From positions 1 to 64,000 of the forward strand of contig NZ_ML703301.1 in assembly GCF_008520305.1 (NCBI RefSeq): a stretch of 64,000 nt of DNA. The letters are read 5' to 3'. The position numbers were made by a program, and so were the translations under genes. This DNA comes from Mesorhizobium sp. SARCC-RB16n (GTDB lineage: Bacteria; Pseudomonadota; Alphaproteobacteria; Rhizobiales; Rhizobiaceae). Below, piece by piece: positions 16,669 through 24,500 of this stretch. Under the pieces are notes generated by a model. It did no database searches. It was not told the origin of the DNA and saw only the letters and a program-made list of their open reading frames with translations. Position 1 is the first letter of the stretch; every line of letters begins with the position of its first letter.

Positions 16669-17877
16669 ATGAACGTGAACTCGCCCGTTCCTACAAAAAT
16701 CCCGCTGCTGTTCGAGAAAAGCATCCTCGATCAGGGCGACCAGATATCGAAGAAGTTGCACCTGCTTTCGATGCAGCGCTTCCCTCCCCACGCGAAGAAA
16801 AATCTTCGTTCGTTCTCTCTGGCGGAGGTTGCCACGTATCTGGGGGTTTCCCAGAGCCATTTGAAGAAACTGCATCTTGAAGGAAAGGGACCGGTGCCTG
16901 AAACCTCGACGTCGGGCAGACGCTCGTACACTGCTGAGCAGATGCTTGAGCTGCGGCAGTATCTGGACCAGTACGGTCGATCTGACGCCCGCATGTATGT
17001 TCCCCATCGGCGGCCGAGCGAGAAGCTTCAGATTTTAGCTGTGGTTAATTTCAAGGGGGGCAGCGGGAAGACCACTACCGCTGCCCACCTCGCCCAATAC
17101 CTTGCGCTTACCGGGCACCGTGTCCTAGCGGTCGATCTCGATCCGCAGGCGTCGCTTTCTTCATTGCATGGGTTCCAGCCTGAACTCGACCAGACGAAAT
17201 CGCTTTACGACGCGATTCGTTATGACGACGAGAGGGTGCCTCTCTCCGAGATCATCAAGCCGACGAATTTCCCGGGCTTAGAGATCGTCCCAGCGAACCT
17301 AGAGCTGCAGGAATTCGAATACGACACGCCTCTGGCAATGACAGACAAGTCTTCCAATGTGGGCAGGGCGTTTTTCACGCGCATCTCGAAGGCATTAATG
17401 GAGGTCGACGATCGCTACGATGTCATAGTTATCGATTGTCCGCCGCAGCTTGGCTACCTGACGATCACCGCACTGACCGCGGCGACTTCAGTGTTGATCA
17501 CGATCCATCCGCAGATGCTCGATGTGATGAGCATGGGCCAGTTTCTGCTGATGCTCGGGAACATCCTGGAGCCGATCAGAGCGGCCGGTGCCGAGGTGAA
17601 TCTGGAGTGGTATCGCTACCTAGTTACTCGATTCGAACCTACGGATCAGCCGCAAGCGCAGATGGTCGCATTCCTGCATACGCTTTTCGGCGAATTCATC
17701 CTCAAGAACCAGATGCTGAAATCAACGGCGATTTCCGATGCGGGGATTACCAAGCAGACACTCTACGAAGTCGAAAAGAATGCGATGACCCGGTCCACAT
17801 ACGAGCGGGCAATGGAAGCCTTGGACGTCGTTAATGGCGAAATCGTAGCTTTGATTCATGAAGCATGGGGGCGCTGA
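16669..17877 (+). CDS. repA: Plasmid partitioning protein RepA (ParA ATPase)
   Basis: Walker-type ATPase that positions plasmid copies together with RepB and represses the repABC operon. An N-terminal HTH (FSLAEVATYLGVSQSHLKKLHLEG) precedes the deviant Walker A loop FKGGSGKTTTAAHLAQYLA, Walker A' VDLDPQASLSS and Walker B VIVIDCPPQLGYLT. About 402 residues from the ATG at 16669, which has an AGAG-containing ribosome site; a TTG start at 16624 is possible. repB follows after 68 bp that contain a parS-like site. It is the first gene of the replicon operon. Confidence 0.96.
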   Translation: MNVNSPVPTKIPLLFEKSILDQGDQISKKLHLLSMQRFPPHAKKNLRSFSLAEVATYLGVSQSHLKKLHLEGKGPVPETSTSGRRSYTAEQMLELRQYLDQYGRSDARMYVPHRRPSEKLQILAVVNFKGGSGKTTTAAHLAQYLALTGHRVLAVDLDPQASLSSLHGFQPELDQTKSLYDAIRYDDERVPLSEIIKPTNFPGLEIVPANLELQEFEYDTPLAMTDKSSNVGRAFFTRISKALMEVDDRYDVIVIDCPPQLGYLTITALTAATSVLITIHPQMLDVMSMGQFLLMLGNILEPIRAAGAEVNLEWYRYLVTRFEPTDQPQAQMVAFLHTLFGEFILKNQMLKSTAISDAGITKQTLYEVEKNAMTRSTYERAMEALDVVNGEIVALIHEAWGR

Positions 17878-17878
17878 C

Positions 17879-17892
17879 TTGTCTGCTGACAA
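17879..17892. promoter_or_regulatory. parS: parS-like site 2, between repA and repB
   Basis: TTGTCTGCTGACAA differs by one base from the site at 16482 and begins one base after the repA stop codon. The repA-repB gap is a known place for parS in repABC plasmids. Two such sites flanking repA suggest that RepB coats this region. Confidence 0.75.
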
Positions 17893-17945
17893 AAGTGCAC
17901 CTTTTCCAAATGTATTCAACGGCCTACGATCCCTGGAGGTAGGAT

Positions 17946-18932
17946 ATGGCACGTAAGAATCTTCTTGCAGGCCTCATAGAAGCGGAAACCGGCGAGCGGG
18001 AGTCATCTGCCGCAGCTGCGGCATATCCGATTCGCGGAGCGTCAAAATCCATGATCCGCTCGGTCAACGAGTTGGCAAAGCAAGCGGATGCTTATCTTGA
18101 GGGCGAGCATGTCGTGGAACTCGACCCAAGCGCAGTCGACGGCTCGTTCGTTTCCGACCGCATGGGCGACGACCAGGAGCAGTACCAAGAGCTGCTGGAA
18201 GCGATTCGGGATAGGGGGCAGGATTCTCCCATACTTGTCCGTCCGCATCCGAACTCCGACGGCCGCTACATGATTGTCTTCGGCCATCGCAGGGTTCGGG
18301 TTGCTCGTGAGCTGGGACGCAAGGTGAGGGCGGTCGTCAAGGAGATCGACGACAGGACCCATGTAATTGCCCAAGGTCAGGAGAATTCCGCTCGGGCAAA
18401 CCTTAGCTTCATCGAGAAGGCGATGTTCGCAAAGCGCCTTGAGGATTTGGGATACGACAGAGATGTTATCTCGTCAGCATTGGCCTCGAACGCCGCAGCG
18501 GTCTCGAAGATGGTGTCAGTTGTCACAAGAATTCCGGCATTTGTGATTGGCAAGATTGGATCAGCTACGTCTGTAGGCCGCGAGCGGTGGGTTGAGCTGT
18601 CTCTGCTCGCCGGCAAGAAAGCCGATATGGTTAATGCGATCTTGTCCGAACCAGAATTTGGTGCGTTGGAGAGCAACGAGCGCTTCGCAAGGTTGCTGGC
18701 AGCCCTGAATGCGAAGGGGAAGCCGGTTCGCAAGGCGGCTGCGAAGTCCCAAGCACAATCTTGGATCCCTGAGGACAAAGCAGTTTGCGTCAGCGTCAAG
18801 AAGGCAGGCAAAGCCATTACGATCGCCGTAAAGGAGACGGACGGCAGTCGCTTTGGGACGTGGATTTCCGATAATCTGGGCAACCTTTATGAGGCGTTCA
18901 GAAAGTCAGAGAAGACAACAACAGGAGACTGA
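17946..18932 (+). CDS. repB: Plasmid partitioning protein RepB (ParB family)
   Basis: Centromere-binding protein acting with RepA. The ParB/Srx nuclease-like domain shows DSPILVRPHPNSDGRYMIVFGHRRVR with the GHRR motif, then VIAQGQENSARANLSFIEKAMFA, and an HTH region rich in small residues (SSALASNAAAVSKMVSVV) that would read parS. Length is 328 residues, normal for the family. A strong ribosome site (GGAGG) stands 8 bases before the ATG. repC follows after a 153-bp gap with an antisense RNA. Confidence 0.96.
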   Translation: MARKNLLAGLIEAETGERESSAAAAAYPIRGASKSMIRSVNELAKQADAYLEGEHVVELDPSAVDGSFVSDRMGDDQEQYQELLEAIRDRGQDSPILVRPHPNSDGRYMIVFGHRRVRVARELGRKVRAVVKEIDDRTHVIAQGQENSARANLSFIEKAMFAKRLEDLGYDRDVISSALASNAAAVSKMVSVVTRIPAFVIGKIGSATSVGRERWVELSLLAGKKADMVNAILSEPEFGALESNERFARLLAALNAKGKPVRKAAAKSQAQSWIPEDKAVCVSVKKAGKAITIAVKETDGSRFGTWISDNLGNLYEAFRKSEKTTTGD

Positions 18933-18940
18933 AACCGCAA

Positions 18941-18992
18941 AAGAAAAAGGCCCCCGAACGTCACCGTCGCGGAAGCCCTTCTCGTCTGTCGC
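18941..18992 (-). ncRNA. Antisense RNA (ctRNA/incA) between repB and repC
   Basis: repABC plasmids carry a small counter-transcribed RNA here that limits RepC synthesis and sets incompatibility. On the minus strand a TTGACA box (19022-19027) and GATTCT (18999-19004), 17 bases apart, precede a short transcript that ends in a hairpin. The stem arms are at 18970-18980 and 18946-18956, 11 pairs with three G-U, followed by a T-rich run. The predicted transcript is about 50 bases, start near 18992. Position, promoter and terminator all agree with known ctRNAs. Confidence 0.8.
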
Positions 18993-18998
18993 AAGCTG

Positions 18999-19027
18999 AG
19001 AATCGCATTTCCCCGAATCACTGTCAA
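18999..19027 (-). promoter_or_regulatory. Promoter of the repABC antisense RNA
   Basis: Consensus -35 TTGACA, a 17-base spacer and the weaker -10 GATTCT on the minus strand. It faces repB and drives the antisense RNA. Confidence 0.72.
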
Positions 19028-19085
19028 GAGTCGTGGCGCCGTTTTGGCGAGCAGATTTCTTTTGCCTAATCGAGGGTGAAAGAAA

Positions 19086-20291
19086 ATGGAGACGGGTATT
19101 GCAACGACGCCCTTTGGGCGGCGGCCGATGTCGCTTGCCATGTTGGCAGCGCAAACCGAGTCACGTGAGATTCCCAAGGGCAGGGTCATCGACAAGTGGC
19201 AGATCTACCGCAACCTCTGCGAAGGCAAGAGCATCGTCGGCATCGGCGATCGTGCTCTGGCCGTCCTGAATGCGTTGCTATCGTTCTATCCTGATAGTGA
19301 GTTGTGTCAGGAAAACGACCTCGTCGTCTTTCCCTCGAACGCTCAGCTGTCCCTCAGGGCACACGGAATGCCTGATGCCACGCTCAGGCGGCACCTGGCG
19401 GCTCTTGTGGACTGCGGGCTGATCATTCGTCGGGATAGCCCGAACGGCAAGCGTTACGCCCGCAAAGGCAGAGGAGGGGAGATCGAGGAAGCATTTGGCT
19501 TCTCCCTGGCACCGCTGCTGGCCCGGACTTACGAGTTCGACGCGGCCGCCGAACGCGTGCGCGCCGACACCAGGGCGCTAAGGCTTATGCGCGAGCGGAT
19601 CACGTTGCACCGCCGTGACATCCACAAGCTGATAGAGGCGGCCCTTGACGAAGATGTCCCAGGCGACTGGGGAGGCCTTTGGAAACGCTTCCGCGACATT
19701 GTGGAGGCAATTCCGCGCCGCGCCTGCATTGCCGAGCTTGAGCCAATCGTCGCGGATCTAGCGGGGCTCCACGACGAAGTGGATAAGCTGCTGGGGATGC
19801 ATATGAAATCCACAAAACCGAGCGGCAATGACCTTCAAAACGAGCGGCAGCAATCTGAATCAAATACCGACTCTATTTTTGAATTTGAACCTGCTTTAGA
19901 GAAAAGCGGGGCGACGGCCGAGCCCAGGACGAGGACCGCAGAGGCGCCGAAAACATACCCGCTGGGGATGGTGCTGAAGGCCTGCCCCGAAATTGCGGAT
20001 TATGCCGTCGACGGGATCGGCAATTGGCGCGATCTCATGATAACGGCCGCCCAGGTGCGGGGATATCTGGGCGTTTCGCCGTCAGCGTATGAGGAGGCTT
20101 GCCATGTGATGGGCCAGGAGATCGCGGCGATCGTGATTGCCTGCATCCTGCAAAGGGCGCAGCACATCAACTCGGCCGGCGGCTATTTGCGGGTACTGAC
20201 CGAAAAGGCGACGGCAGGGCAGTTCTCTGTGGGGCCGATGCTCATGGCGGCGCTCAAGGCGAACGGGGCGACGGTGAGGATGACGGGATGA
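19086..20291 (+). CDS. repC: Replication initiator RepC
   Basis: Initiator protein that binds the origin; in repABC plasmids the origin lies inside repC itself, and I infer the same here. The opening TTPFGRRPMSLAMLAAQ and the winged-helix segment HGMPDATLRRHLAALVDCGLIIRRDSPNGKRYARK are diagnostic, as is the C-terminal block DLMITAAQVRGYLGVSP and GYLRVLTEKA. Length is 401 residues. The ribosome site is GAGGGTGAAAG before the ATG. The leader overlaps the target of the antisense RNA. Intact, so the replicon is probably functional. Confidence 0.96.
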   Translation: METGIATTPFGRRPMSLAMLAAQTESREIPKGRVIDKWQIYRNLCEGKSIVGIGDRALAVLNALLSFYPDSELCQENDLVVFPSNAQLSLRAHGMPDATLRRHLAALVDCGLIIRRDSPNGKRYARKGRGGEIEEAFGFSLAPLLARTYEFDAAAERVRADTRALRLMRERITLHRRDIHKLIEAALDEDVPGDWGGLWKRFRDIVEAIPRRACIAELEPIVADLAGLHDEVDKLLGMHMKSTKPSGNDLQNERQQSESNTDSIFEFEPALEKSGATAEPRTRTAEAPKTYPLGMVLKACPEIADYAVDGIGNWRDLMITAAQVRGYLGVSPSAYEEACHVMGQEIAAIVIACILQRAQHINSAGGYLRVLTEKATAGQFSVGPMLMAALKANGATVRMTG

Positions 20292-20608
20292 CGATCGCCA
20301 ATCCCGCAGCTTGTCGCTTTGCGACTAGCTCAAAGCCAATGCGGCCTTATGGATCTTTGGTTTCGCCGACCGGCAGGAGTCTCGGTGGCTATCCGTCTGA
20401 CCGACGAGACACAAGGGTAGGGGGTTCCGTGAGTCCTGTTCCCGATCATGCGATGCTGGCACTGGTCAGTTATCGAGGTGGCGTCGGCGGTCAGCGCGCC
20501 GCCGCTTGGTGCCAACGGCCCTTAAACAGGCTAAAGACTTGCCATGAAGGCCATTGGCTGCATCTATCTGAAACAGCTGCGGTCAGCCAAGCGGACACGT
20601 AGACACCT
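20292..20608. other. Gap after repC with no gene
   Basis: No supported frame or clear terminator. The last 20 bases hold a GAGGAA ribosome site (20611-20616 just beyond) belonging to the cold-shock gene. Confidence 0.3.
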
Positions 20609-20836
20609 ATGAGGAAACACCTGTATGGCAACTGGAAGGTAAAGTGGTTCAACGCGACCAAGGGCTTTGGCTTCATTCAGCCTGACGGGGTTGGCCAAGA
20701 CGTTTTTGTCCATATTTCCGCTGTGGAACGCGCCGGCCTATCGACGCTCGCGGACGGCCAGAAGATCAACTACGAACTAAAACAGGACCGGCGCACGGGT
20801 AAGTCGTCGGCTAGCAACCTTAACAAGGCTGGCTAA
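20609..20836 (+). pseudogene. CspA-type cold-shock gene with a frameshifted start
   Basis: Cold-shock RNA chaperone domain with RNP1 KGFGFIQP and RNP2 VFVHISAVE, ending TGKSSASNLNKAG. Its twin at 35286 begins [10 protein letters not shown]. Here ATG-GCA-ACT-GGA lies at 20625 with a good GAGGAA site 8 bases before it, but it runs into a stop (AGG TAA) because one base is missing just before GTAAAGTGG. The domain can still be read from an upstream ATG at 20609, which gives MRKHLYGNWKVKWFN but overlaps the old ribosome site. Probably inactive or poorly expressed; alternatively a sequencing slip. Confidence 0.7.
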
Positions 20837-21280
20837 GGCCAAGTATTTTCAGCAAGTTGGGCAGGATAGCAAGGCTTCTGTACACCACGACAATCAAGTC
20901 TGGTGGCCTATTGGCTGTTGCTAAGTGTCATCTTTGTTGGCCTACATCAAGGCATGTAGGGAGAGTCTACTCCCATTTATCTGGGACGCGTTCCCGTACG
21001 AGGTTTTGACCTCTACGACTGGCCGGACACGAGTCCGGCCTTTATCGTAAGCTCGACGCTGTGAACGAGCCTCGGGGTCGGAAGATGCCCCCGCAGGTTG
21101 CCCACAATCAGTCGCTGTGCCGCAAGCGCTTACTTCCAGTGCCCTAAGAGATATGGCCTGACGTGCCCCTCCGGGCAAGGCTTGATGCCAGCTATCGGCT
21201 TCACCAGTCGAGGTGTCGCTGCGACGGCGTCAAGCTCAGTTCACGGTCACGTTGGAAGTCAGGTAGGATTCACGTGGAAC
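20837..21280. other. Non-coding stretch with hairpins
   Basis: No supported gene. It contains a hairpin CCTACAT...ATGTAGG at 20941-20960 and a terminator-like hairpin at 21021-21045. Confidence 0.4.
21021..21045 (+). terminator. Terminator-like hairpin
   Basis: GGCCGGAC-ACGA-GTCCGGCC, a perfect 8-bp stem with a tetraloop followed by TTTAT. It could end transcripts from the cold-shock side. Confidence 0.5.
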
Positions 21281-21523
21281 TCAGTCGCTGCGCAAGATTT
21301 TCGCCTCTAAAGCCGCTGCTACGAAAGCCCGTCTGGCAACTGGTGGCCGAGCTTCACCACGCAGAACCTGAAGGCAGGCATCCATAGCCAGTTTTCGCTT
21401 CTTCGTCTGATCAGGGAAACTGCGCAGCAGGATCGTAGCCGCCTCGTTGACATCGAGTATGACGCGCTCACGGTCATGTCGGCCAACTTGCACCACCACA
21501 GGCCGGACGAACCTGCTTGACAT
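21281..21523 (-). CDS. DUF982 family protein, copy 1
   Basis: An 80-residue protein of the rhizobial DUF982 family, whose function is unknown. Conserved family features are the opening VVVQVGRHDRERVILDVNEAATIL, then KLAMDACLQVLRGEARPPVARRAFVAAALEA. It differs from copy 2 (32425-32667) at only two residues. The gene lies inside a 486-bp segment duplicated at 32424-32922, including 240 bp upstream. No partner genes are obvious. Confidence 0.8.
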   Translation of the reverse strand: MSSRFVRPVVVQVGRHDRERVILDVNEAATILLRSFPDQTKKRKLAMDACLQVLRGEARPPVARRAFVAAALEAKILRSD

Positions 21524-21766
21524 ACGATTACACTTTGAATCCCGCCTCGCTACGGTATTTGCGTATCATGACGTTGGGGTCAATTCATACATCGACTGAA
21601 AGCGGCCCGAACAGGCCTTGCACATTCGTCTCCCTTGGCCCCCACGCGAGAGGCCGAGCGTTCCCTCCTCGCTCCCGCCCTGATGGCGTTGCCGCAGCGC
21701 GTCTAGCGGGGCGCGGACACCAAGAGGTGAGGGCGGGCTTGCGTGGCGGGCGGAGGTCCGGGTCGC
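21281..21766. repeat. About 490-bp direct repeat, copy 1
   Basis: Covers the DUF982 gene and its upstream region and aligns with 32424-32922 with many small indels in the non-coding half. The coding half is much better conserved, which suggests selection on the protein. Confidence 0.8.
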
Positions 21767-21792
21767 TAGGCGCGCTTCAGCTCTTCTGGCCG

Positions 21793-22563
21793 TTAGTGCA
21801 GGCCGAACTCGCGCAGCAGTCCCTCGCGATAGCGCACAAAGTGGCTCTCGCTGCGGTCGCGCGGACGCGGCAGGTCGATGCTGATCAGCCGCGCCGCGCC
21901 GCCTTTCTCTTTGGGCAGTATCAGGACCCTGTCGGCGAGATAGATCGCTTCCTCGAGGTCATGTGTGACCAAGACCATGGTGACGTTTTCCTCGCTCCAG
22001 ATACGCGCCAGTTCCTCCTGCATGGAAATCTTGGTCATGGCGTCGAGAGCTCCGAGCGGCTCGTCGAGCAGCAGGATCCCGGGCTGCACGGTCAAGGCGC
22101 GAGCGATGCCGACGCGCTGCGCCATGCCGCCGGAAAGCTGGCGCGGCCAGGCATCGGCGAATTCGGCAAGGCCGACCAGGGCAATGTAGAAGCGCGCCCG
22201 CTCCTCGGCTTCCGGCTTGGGCACGCCACGGACTTCGAGGCCGAAGGCGACGTTGCCGAGCACGCTCAGCCAGGGCAACAGGCGCGGCTCCTGAAAAATC
22301 ACCGCGCGCTCCGCGCCGACGCCCTCGACCTTTCTGCCGTCGATCGCCACGGTGCCGTTGTCGGCGGCCTCTAGCCCGGCCAGGATGCGCAGCAGCGTCG
22401 TTTTGCCGGAGCCGCTGGCCCCGACGATGACCAGGCATTCGCCGGAACGGATGTCGAGATCGAGCGAGCGCAGCACGGCAAGCTCACGCCCGGCAATCGG
22501 GAACGACTTCGACAGGTCGCGGATCGTGACCTCGCCGCCACGATTGATGCTTGTCACGCTCAT
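21793..22563 (-). CDS. ssuB: ABC transporter ATP-binding protein, SsuB-like
   Basis: ATPase of a nitrate/sulfonate/taurine-type ABC importer. Walker A GASGSGKTTLLRIL, Q-loop FQEPRLLPW, signature LSGGMAQRVGIARAL, Walker B LLLDEPLGALD and switch His VLVTHDLEEA are all intact. Length is 256 residues. It is the last gene of a six-gene minus-strand operon and begins 9 bp after the binding-protein stop. The substrate (sulfonate or alkyl sulfate) is inferred from the oxygenases upstream. Confidence 0.9.
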   Translation of the reverse strand: MSVTSINRGGEVTIRDLSKSFPIAGRELAVLRSLDLDIRSGECLVIVGASGSGKTTLLRILAGLEAADNGTVAIDGRKVEGVGAERAVIFQEPRLLPWLSVLGNVAFGLEVRGVPKPEAEERARFYIALVGLAEFADAWPRQLSGGMAQRVGIARALTVQPGILLLDEPLGALDAMTKISMQEELARIWSEENVTMVLVTHDLEEAIYLADRVLILPKEKGGAARLISIDLPRPRDRSESHFVRYREGLLREFGLH

Positions 22564-22571
22564 CTCCGCCC

Positions 22572-23582
22572 TCAGCTCTTGGTTTGGCTAGGCCGGTATA
22601 GAATATCGGCGGCCCTGAGCCCGCCCTTTTTCAAACGGCCGTCGCGCTCCAAAATGCTCACCCAGAAGTCGACGTCGCGGTCAGTTACGGCAGCCCTTTC
22701 GCGCAGGCCGAAGCCCGTCCAGTAGCGCGCCAGATCGCCGTTCTCGCCACGCCTGTTGAGGATGCCGGCGAGCAGCTTGCGCGCCTCGTCGGGATTTTGC
22801 CTGGACCAGTCCGACGCGCGCGCCGATTGTTCGACGAAGTTGCGTGCGACATCTGGATTGGCGGCGATGAAGTCGCGCCGCAACACGACGAAGCCGCCGG
22901 CGATCTCGCCGAGCACCTCGGTGTCGTTGAACACGCCGCGCACGCCGCCATTGGCAACCAGCGCGCCGGCAAAGGTCGCCTGCCAGTAACCGAGCCCGGC
23001 GATGTCAACCTGGTTGGAGCGCAAGGTCTGCTCGAGCTGCGGTCCCGGCACCACGACCAGCTTTGCCGCATCCGGCGGCAGACCGACGCTGTGCAGCGCC
23101 TCGCGCACCGTATAGTCGAGATGGGCGCCCAGCGTGTTGACCGAGATCGTCTTGCTGGCGATGTCGGCGATCGATTTGATCGGGCTATCCTCAAGTACGT
23201 AGAAGACGCTTTTGACGTCCTTGTTGATACCATTGCTCGGATAGGCGGCGACGAAGTCGTTGCCACCGGTGATCGAGTTGATCACCGCGGGTGTCGCCGC
23301 CGAACCGAGGTCGACGCTGCCGGAGGCGAGCGCAAACAGCGACTCAGGCCCGCCGCCGACATAACCGACATTTTCGAGCTCGATGCCTAGGCCTTTGAAG
23401 TAACCAAGCTCATCGGCAAGCTCGTGCGGGGAGATGCCGCCACGGCTGGCGAGATAGCGGATTTTGATGGAAGCGGCTTGCGACCGCGCAATCGAAGGCA
23501 GTCCGGCAGCGATGATGCCGGCTGCGAGCGGGGCGCGAAGAAGAAGCGTACGGCGGGTGATGGTCATGATCCGGGCTTTCAT
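22572..23582 (-). CDS. ssuA: Sulfonate-type ABC substrate-binding protein, SsuA-like
   Basis: Periplasmic binding protein of the SsuA/TauA group. An N-terminal TRRTLLLRAPLAAGIIAAG segment with twin arginines and a hydrophobic core points to export, possibly by Tat. Then IRYLASRGGISPHELADELGYFKGLGIELE is the typical start of the mature domain, with VGGGPESLFALASGSVDLGSA next. About 336 residues from the Met at 23582; a start at 23630 would overlap the permease stop. The gene lies between permease and ATPase in the operon. Confidence 0.88.
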   Translation of the reverse strand: MKARIMTITRRTLLLRAPLAAGIIAAGLPSIARSQAASIKIRYLASRGGISPHELADELGYFKGLGIELENVGYVGGGPESLFALASGSVDLGSAATPAVINSITGGNDFVAAYPSNGINKDVKSVFYVLEDSPIKSIADIASKTISVNTLGAHLDYTVREALHSVGLPPDAAKLVVVPGPQLEQTLRSNQVDIAGLGYWQATFAGALVANGGVRGVFNDTEVLGEIAGGFVVLRRDFIAANPDVARNFVEQSARASDWSRQNPDEARKLLAGILNRRGENGDLARYWTGFGLRERAAVTDRDVDFWVSILERDGRLKKGGLRAADILYRPSQTKS

Positions 23583-23613
23583 TGTTGAGGAAATGAGGTA
23601 AACGGAAGGCTGT

Positions 23614-24477
23614 TTAGCTGACGGGATCATTCCAGCGGCAGAGCCGCCGCTGTAGGCTGACCAGCACCTGGTTGGCGATCAGGCCCAGCGCCGCCAGAAT
23701 GACGATCGCCGCGAACATCAGCGGGATCTGGAAATTGTACTGCGCGTTCATCACCTGGAAGCCGATGCCCTTGTTGGCGCCGATCATCTCCGAAGCGATC
23801 AAGAGCAACAGCGCCGTGGTGGCCCCTAACCTTAGGCCGACGAAGATCGAAGGGACCGCGCCCGGCAGCACGACGCGGCGAAACACCGTCAGCCGGCGCG
23901 CGCCATAGACACGCGCCATCTCCAGCAGCTTCGGATCGACCTCCTTGACGCCGCTGATCGTGTTGAGCAGCAGCGGAAACAGCGTCGCCCAGAAGATGAC
24001 GAATACTTTGGAGGCCTCGCCCAGCCCCAAAAGCAGGATGAACACCGGATAAAGCGCCAGCGCCGAGGTCTGGCGGAACAACTGCAGGATCGGGTCGAGC
24101 GCCGTTTCGACGGCGCGGACCTGACCCATCACTAGCCCCAGCGGAATGGCGATGATGACCGCCGCGGCGAAGGCGAGACCCGCGCGCTGCAGGCTTATGG
24201 CGATGTCGCCGAGCAAACTGCCGCCGGCGAGACCTTTCCAGAGTGCCGCGACGATCATGTCGACCGGCGGCAGCACGGCGGCATTCACCCAACCGCTGCT
24301 CGCCGCCGCCTGCCACAGCGCCAGGAAGCCAACAAGCACGCCATAGCGCGAGATGATGCGTACCGTGGTCCGGACAGTGAGCCGCTGGAAGTCCATGCCA
24401 AGCCCTCCCGCACCAATCCTCTCCGTGCCCTCATGCGTGCCGATGCCAACCGGCCGCTCCATGTGCTGCAAAGTCAT
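23614..24477 (-). CDS. ssuC: ABC transporter permease, SsuC-like
   Basis: Inner-membrane permease, 287 residues with about six transmembrane helices. The coupling loop EMARVYGARRLTVFRRVVLPGAVPSIFVGLRL with the EAA-type motif is clear. I chose the ATG at 24477 (MTLQHMERPVG), 23 bp after the monooxygenase stop; the frame continues upstream only as antisense shadow of that gene. It works with the adjacent binding protein and ATPase. Confidence 0.9.
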   Translation of the reverse strand: MTLQHMERPVGIGTHEGTERIGAGGLGMDFQRLTVRTTVRIISRYGVLVGFLALWQAAASSGWVNAAVLPPVDMIVAALWKGLAGGSLLGDIAISLQRAGLAFAAAVIIAIPLGLVMGQVRAVETALDPILQLFRQTSALALYPVFILLLGLGEASKVFVIFWATLFPLLLNTISGVKEVDPKLLEMARVYGARRLTVFRRVVLPGAVPSIFVGLRLGATTALLLLIASEMIGANKGIGFQVMNAQYNFQIPLMFAAIVILAALGLIANQVLVSLQRRLCRWNDPVS

Positions 24478-24500
24478 GGCAATGCCTTTCGTTTCAAGGA

